Part shown: in pieces, positions 7,727-10,864 of the stretch
Layout: each line of letters opens with the position of its first letter
Numbering within the stretch: the stretch's first letter is position 1
Assembly (NCBI GenBank): GCA_028565715.1
Contig: JAOXYC010201129.1
Span: 837-11,700 of the forward strand
Reading direction: 5' to 3'
Origin: Phoronis pallida
Taxonomy: Eukaryota > Phoronida > Phoronidae
Length of the DNA: 10,864 nt
Program-made: the position numbers and the translations under genes
Notes under the pieces: generated by a model
Databases searched by the model: none
Told to the model about the DNA's origin: nothing
What the model saw: the letters and a program-made list of their open reading frames with translations, nothing else

Positions 7727-8640
7727 ATAAATAAAAGGTAACTTTAACTCCTACTTTATTTTACCATAATCCTTTTTAAAGGTTCTCAAATCTGAACATT
7801 AGTAGTTTTTGGATTCAGTCTCCGTAAACAGTGATGAATATGCCGGAGCGTAAATCATGCTGATCGTTGTTTTGTACGAGTATATAGAGAATTAAAATGT
7901 TATCACACAACTGTCAAAATATAATTAAAAGTTAACAAAAGTTTAACCAACGATCACCTACCCCAGTCCCGAAAATTGCGCCACTAATCTTGGTAACGAC
8001 AGTGCAGCATTTGACAGAATAATAAAGGACCGTAACAAATTGTAACCCTGAAAATCAAATTCCCTGAATATTTCTCAATGATTTTATCAGAGGTTATTCA
8101 CCTTGTAGCTCGAAATTACTAGAACCAAAAAGTCAAATTTGACAAGACAAAACAAATTCCCCATTTAAGACTCAACTAAGTCACGTGAAAAAAATCATTT
8201 GCGCAGTTCAAGTAGCAATTGTGATGATTTTGATGAAAGCTACTTGTCAATTTTGTTCTGATAATAATTAAAATGTTTTTATTTATATTGTACAAGAGTG
8301 TATCGATTACTAAATCGGGCACATTTTTATCATGACAACGATAGATTAAAAAGTAGCGTATTTTGACGTCACTAAAATTATATGAATAATAATAAGCCAA
8401 CCCGGCCTGTGTGGTCGGTGTACTTTCATGCAACATGTCACACGAGGGCATTGATTGAGGGAATCGTGAATCCGGGATGCATTAATTTGGACGATAGTCA
8501 AAGTACCCGAAGACTTGTAAAAAATATCCAAAGACGTAAAACAAAGATAAAATAATAGTGAGAATCAATAAAACATTATCAGGGTATTAAAAAGCAAAAA
8601 AAATCTCTGCAAATTTGATTCCAAGATTCCATAATTTCCC
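7727..8640. other. AT-rich stretch, chance-like frames only
   Basis: It contains a 91-codon minus frame (8176-8451) rich in Asn, Ile, Tyr and His, as expected when AT-rich DNA is translated, and a shorter overlapping one. A perfect 12-base palindrome, GTCAAATTTGAC, sits at 8132-8143. A 9-base inverted pair (7861-7869 and 7948-7956) is within chance expectation. No gene is supported. Confidence 0.5.
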
Positions 8641-8643
8641 AAG

Positions 8644-8835
8644 TCATGGGGTATCATGAGTCCAGAGGATGAGCCAGTGCTTGAAATCATCGCCCAACAT
8701 ATCAATATTCAATAACCTGTCGTCAGTGCTGAGGTGACCATTGATGAAAATGGTAGGCACCACCATCATGTTAACATTATGTAGTACAATAAATATGAAT
8801 AGGAATATTCGCCCAGACAAAACAATAATCTTCAA
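8644..8835 (-). CDS. Weak coding-like frame, unidentified
   Basis: This minus-strand frame of 63 codons ends in TGA. Its C-terminal half (from about residue 25) uses many C-ending codons (ACC, TTC, ATC, CAC, CTC, GAC), unlike the surrounding AT-rich DNA, and reads like protein: VPTIFINGHLSTDDR followed by further acidic and aromatic residues. The N-terminal part is hydrophobic and AT-driven. A Pro-Thr-hydrophobic-Ile-Asn-Gly run recalls the cis-proline loop of some thioredoxin-fold proteins. No CxxC partner is visible and the piece is too short for that fold, so this is not an assignment. No clear splice acceptor precedes it. It could be an exon fragment, a transposon scrap or chance. Confidence 0.15.
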   Translation of the reverse strand: MKIIVLSGRIFLFIFIVLHNVNMMVVPTIFINGHLSTDDRLLNIDMLGDDFKHWLILWTHDTP

Positions 8836-9400
8836 ATGTCATATCAATTTCACGGTCTTATTCCAGTGTGGTTTGCCTATTATGACATAACAGCCGCCGA
8901 TCACGTTCAACTGACACACTAAACATTATCTATCTCCTTATCGAAAGAGCTCATATCCGGTATTGGGTGCAAACGGTTCAAACAATTTGTGGACCTAAAG
9001 GCTACCCTTTAATAACTAGAAACAAAGCATGGAAATTCGAGAATTTTTTAATTAATATTCAGCAAATATAGCTACTTGCAAACTAATAAAAACAACTCGC
9101 AAATTAATGTCAATATTTGTTTTTTCTGTCACCTTTCCGCTATTTTCTTATTTGTAGATATGTTTAGTCTAGACGGCAATGTTTTGATAAAAGACTGTGA
9201 AATTTTCTAAGAAAACATTTAAGCTCTTTAAAATCATTGTTAAACGAACAATCGATATCACAACAAAATTCGATACAAGTTCTATTACCAGTCTCCCAGT
9301 TTATCTTGTACAAATGGAAACAAAACTTGTCATGATCATTAAAAGACAGGTATACTTTTAAACTCAAATAAAGGATACGTTTTAAAAAGAAAAAAATTCG
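8836..9400. other. AT-rich stretch, nothing recognised
   Basis: One 67-codon minus frame (9164-9367) without domains. No repeats or RNA genes noticed. Confidence 0.5.
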
Positions 9401-9426
9401 GAAACCGGTTGGGAATCGATCCCAGC
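9389..9426 (-). mobile_element. Truncated tRNA-like SINE remnant
   Basis: On the minus strand, GGATCGATTCC (9422-9412) matches the RNA polymerase III B-box apart from one base (T to A at the third position). It sits inside a short stem, GGGATCGATTCCC, as in a tRNA T-arm. About 12-15 bases further on the minus strand comes a T-run (9396-9390 region), a possible polymerase III stop. No A-box is seen within 80 bases upstream, so if this is a SINE its 5' part is lost. The neighbouring B-box at 10546-10556 has a similar layout: B-box, short spacer, A-T6 to T7-C-T. The two may belong to one family. Confidence 0.4.
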
Positions 9427-9496
9427 TAATCTTTTTTAAAATATCCCTAGATTTTCATAATTGACTTGACTTGAATTTGATTAAAATCTACGTTTC

Positions 9497-9706
9497 ATGT
9501 ATTTGAAATGTATGAGAAAGTTGATATGGAAGCTCCAAAGTTTTTATTTTTTGAATTCATGTAAAAACAAGCTCCTAAACAAGCAAGGCATATTTTTTTC
9601 CAAAGACGCACGGCGTGTTGGCACATCGATAACAATTTTAAATTTTAATCTTAGTTATCCTGCTAACAGTACATGCCATAAAAGACCTCAGTCAAGTCTG
9701 TTTTGA
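9497..9706. other. No gene recognised
   Basis: A 69-codon plus frame (9497-9706) starts at TTG or ATG-like codons and has no identifiable domain. The sequence is otherwise unremarkable. Confidence 0.4.
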
Positions 9707-9813
9707 AGACCCTTCTCTACCTCATTCACACTGGTGTCAATGAGTTTTCTTTCAAGGTGAATGTATCAAAATGTGTGTGCACTTTTAGGCTAAGATTTTG
9801 TTTTACCTTTTTC

Positions 9814-10014
9814 TTACTCAAGTGAAATATTGCCCTCTTCGTCCTCCGATCGCTGTTGGAAAATATCGAGTGACCCAAAAACGTTCCCAACAGCCCATAA
9901 AACCGTACACATCCTAGTATGAGCCCATGGGTTTGTAGAGTCGGGAATACCAAAAAACTGGGGTGGGCTTATACCCGAGGGTGAGTTTATACGTGCGTTT
10001 TTGTACTGGCACAA
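9814..10014 (-). other. Possible transposon-derived frame
   Basis: This minus-strand frame of 66 codons ends in TAA, with balanced composition (several Trp, Pro, Gly, Asp and Glu) and G+C above the local average. A second minus frame (9726-9953) overlaps it, so the openness is partly compositional. Near its start lies an imperfect 18-base duplication (see the entry at 9961-9992). Motifs like GGGTGGGCTTATAC remind me of dispersed invertebrate DNA-transposon sequence, but that is memory without a match. No DDE residues or helix-turn-helix can be assigned. Confidence 0.18.
9961..9992. repeat. Two-copy 18-bp direct repeat
   Basis: GGGTGGGCTTATAC (9961-9974) and GGGTGAGTTTATAC (9979-9992) differ at two of 14 positions and are separated by CCGA. 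Short duplicated blocks like this are common near the ends of DNA transposons, but no terminal inverted repeat was found. Confidence 0.55.
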
Positions 10015-10365
10015 TCTTGAGATTTAATCAAGAGAGGGATGTGCACGGTAATTAAATACTAAAAATGAATCGTTTGAGAACTATTTTAATATTTGAAAAT
10101 ATCACAATAACTTATCCCAGCACCAGGCTTATTTTTAAAGTGTTTGACTCGTGAAATCTTGGCTCCAGTTTCCTAAGAACATTGGTCAGGAGCACAAAAC
10201 ATTGCGCTTTGCTATTTTCAGTCCAGTGCAGATAAAACATTAATCTATGTTCCATCTTAAAGTCGAGCCCACATCTTGCAAAAACAATTTTCTCGCTGCT
10301 TACATAAGAATTTAATTTAATGTAATATTGAAATAAAATGAATGCAGAAAACATTGGCCTCGCCA

Positions 10366-10447
10366 CATGGGGAATCGAACCCACGACATCTCACAAACCA
10401 GTGGAGTGTCATTGTCCTTTAGCTAGATCACGTATCGGTGAGATCTT
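10366..10447 (-). mobile_element. tRNA-derived SINE head or pseudo-tRNA
   Basis: On the minus strand, an A-box TAGCTAAAGGAC (10425-10414) is followed 32 bases later by a perfect B-box GGTTCGATTCC (10381-10371). This is the spacing seen in tRNA genes and tRNA-derived SINEs, where the two boxes recruit TFIIIC. Between them is a degenerate anticodon-arm-like stretch with only three of five stem pairs; a loop reading would give GGT, hinting at a Thr origin, but weakly. The T-stem is mispaired at its base and there is no seven-base acceptor stem, so this is not a working tRNA. The SINE body would continue leftwards from about 10365, but its end is not clear. The 90-codon minus frame 10112-10384 starts inside the B-box and is not a gene. 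Confidence 0.6.
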
Positions 10448-10477
10448 ATTAGCCGTATTCAACCAAACCGATTATAC

Positions 10478-10571
10478 CAGCATAGTAACAAAATAATGCC
10501 ATTAACGCGATAAAATGTATATCATGGTCAATACAGGGAGACGTGGGTTCGATTCCCAGATCAGATTTTTT
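10478..10571 (+). mobile_element. Second tRNA-like module, divergent
   Basis: A perfect B-box GGTTCGATTCC (10546-10556) is followed by a T6 run (10566-10571) that could end polymerase III transcripts. The closest upstream A-box-like sequence, CAGCATAGTAAC (10478-10489), matches the usual pattern at about 9 of 12 positions. It lies 56 bases before the B-box, farther than usual. No cloverleaf can be drawn. Sixteen bases (10542-10557, CGTGGGTTCGATTCCC) are an exact inverted copy of 10370-10385, so the two modules point away from each other. Likely a SINE fragment. Confidence 0.45.
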
Positions 10572-10864
10572 CTATTTTCAAATTCATGGTAAATACAGCA
10601 TCTAAAACAGGCACAAAACAAGAAACCTGAACTCGTGCTAAATCCATCTAAATTAACCTCGCACTTATTGACTTGGTTAGTTGTATCAATTAATGGGATA
10701 ACAAGAGTCGGACTATTGAAGTATTTAAAGAAGTCCTAATTGATTGAGCAGAGATTGGTCGTGATTTCAAGCTAGCGATGACCATGCAGAGTGGCAATTG
10801 AAGTAGGGGAAAACGTATTCTACTGCACTTCTGTCATAAACTGAAAAGGTTAAACGTTTATTTT
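10572..10864. other. No feature recognised
   Basis: AT-rich sequence to the window end. No gene, repeat or RNA supported. Confidence 0.5.

Noticed and set aside
5526-7898. Shared 15-mer TAGAGAATTAAAATG near 5525 and near 7886 as a dispersed repeat
   Set aside because: In AT-rich DNA one such match across the window is close to chance, and similarity stops at its ends.
7861-7956. 9-base inverted repeat TGATCGTTG/CAACGATCA as terminal inverted repeats of a small transposon
   Set aside because: Several 9-base inverted pairs within 100 bp are expected by chance in a window this size, and no target-site duplication flanks it.
8132-8143. Palindrome GTCAAATTTGAC as an operator
   Set aside because: AT-rich perfect palindromes of 12 bases are not rare enough to claim, and no gene adjoins it.
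8176-8451. 91-codon minus-strand frame as a gene
   Set aside because: Composition (Asn, Ile, Tyr, His) is what AT-rich DNA gives. About two frames this long are expected by chance across six frames.
9852-9894. Inverted pair GCTGTTGG/CCAACAGC
   Set aside because: Eight-base pairs at this distance are common by chance.
10112-10384. 90-codon minus-strand frame as a gene
   Set aside because: Its start codon lies within the tRNA-like B-box region, and it shows no domain. Frames of this length are expected by chance.
10366-10447. Functional tRNA-Thr gene
   Set aside because: No acceptor stem, anticodon stem with only three pairs, and mispaired T-stem base; the promoter boxes alone fit a SINE or pseudo-tRNA.

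Overview
This window looks like non-coding DNA from an AT-rich eukaryotic nuclear genome, most likely a marine invertebrate; the lineage is an impression, not something the sequence proves. The reasons are: no long reading frames on either strand, no operon-like packing or ribosome-binding sites, tRNA-like RNA polymerase III promoter modules of the SINE type, a 40-bp minisatellite, a long poly-C tract and many small hairpins. At roughly one third G+C, I estimate by hand that about one chance open frame of 100 codons is expected in six frames over 10.9 kb. The longest seen is 100 codons and lies inside a tandem repeat. I therefore annotate no confident protein-coding gene.

Layout. Bases 1-130 carry four C-runs including a C20 tract. 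Bases 130-3480 are mostly featureless AT-rich sequence, with a strong 38-nt hairpin (438-475), an RFX X-box-like palindrome (1299-1312) and an A/T hairpin (2229-2255). Bases 3540-4430 are less AT-rich and open in several frames, with a weak exon-like stretch on the plus strand and overlapping open frames on the minus strand. This may be a decayed gene or transposon. Bases 4670-4945 hold two imperfect hairpins.

Bases 5672-5920 are a minisatellite of about six 40-bp units. Bases 6360-6880 hold a cluster of inverted repeats, including a GC-rich block. Bases 7670-7726 form another hairpin. Bases 8644-8835 (minus) and 9814-10014 (minus) are short coding-like frames of unknown identity.

Bases 9400-10571 contain three B-box promoter cores. 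The two at the right end point away from each other and share an exact 16-nt inverted match. One has a correctly spaced A-box, so it is a good SINE/pseudo-tRNA head.

No genes here can be shown to work together. I found no convincing new biological system. The best leads are the divergent tRNA-like modules with a T-rich tail also seen at a third copy, the minisatellite, the hairpin cluster at 6.4-6.9 kb and the possible decayed coding block at 3.5-4.4 kb.
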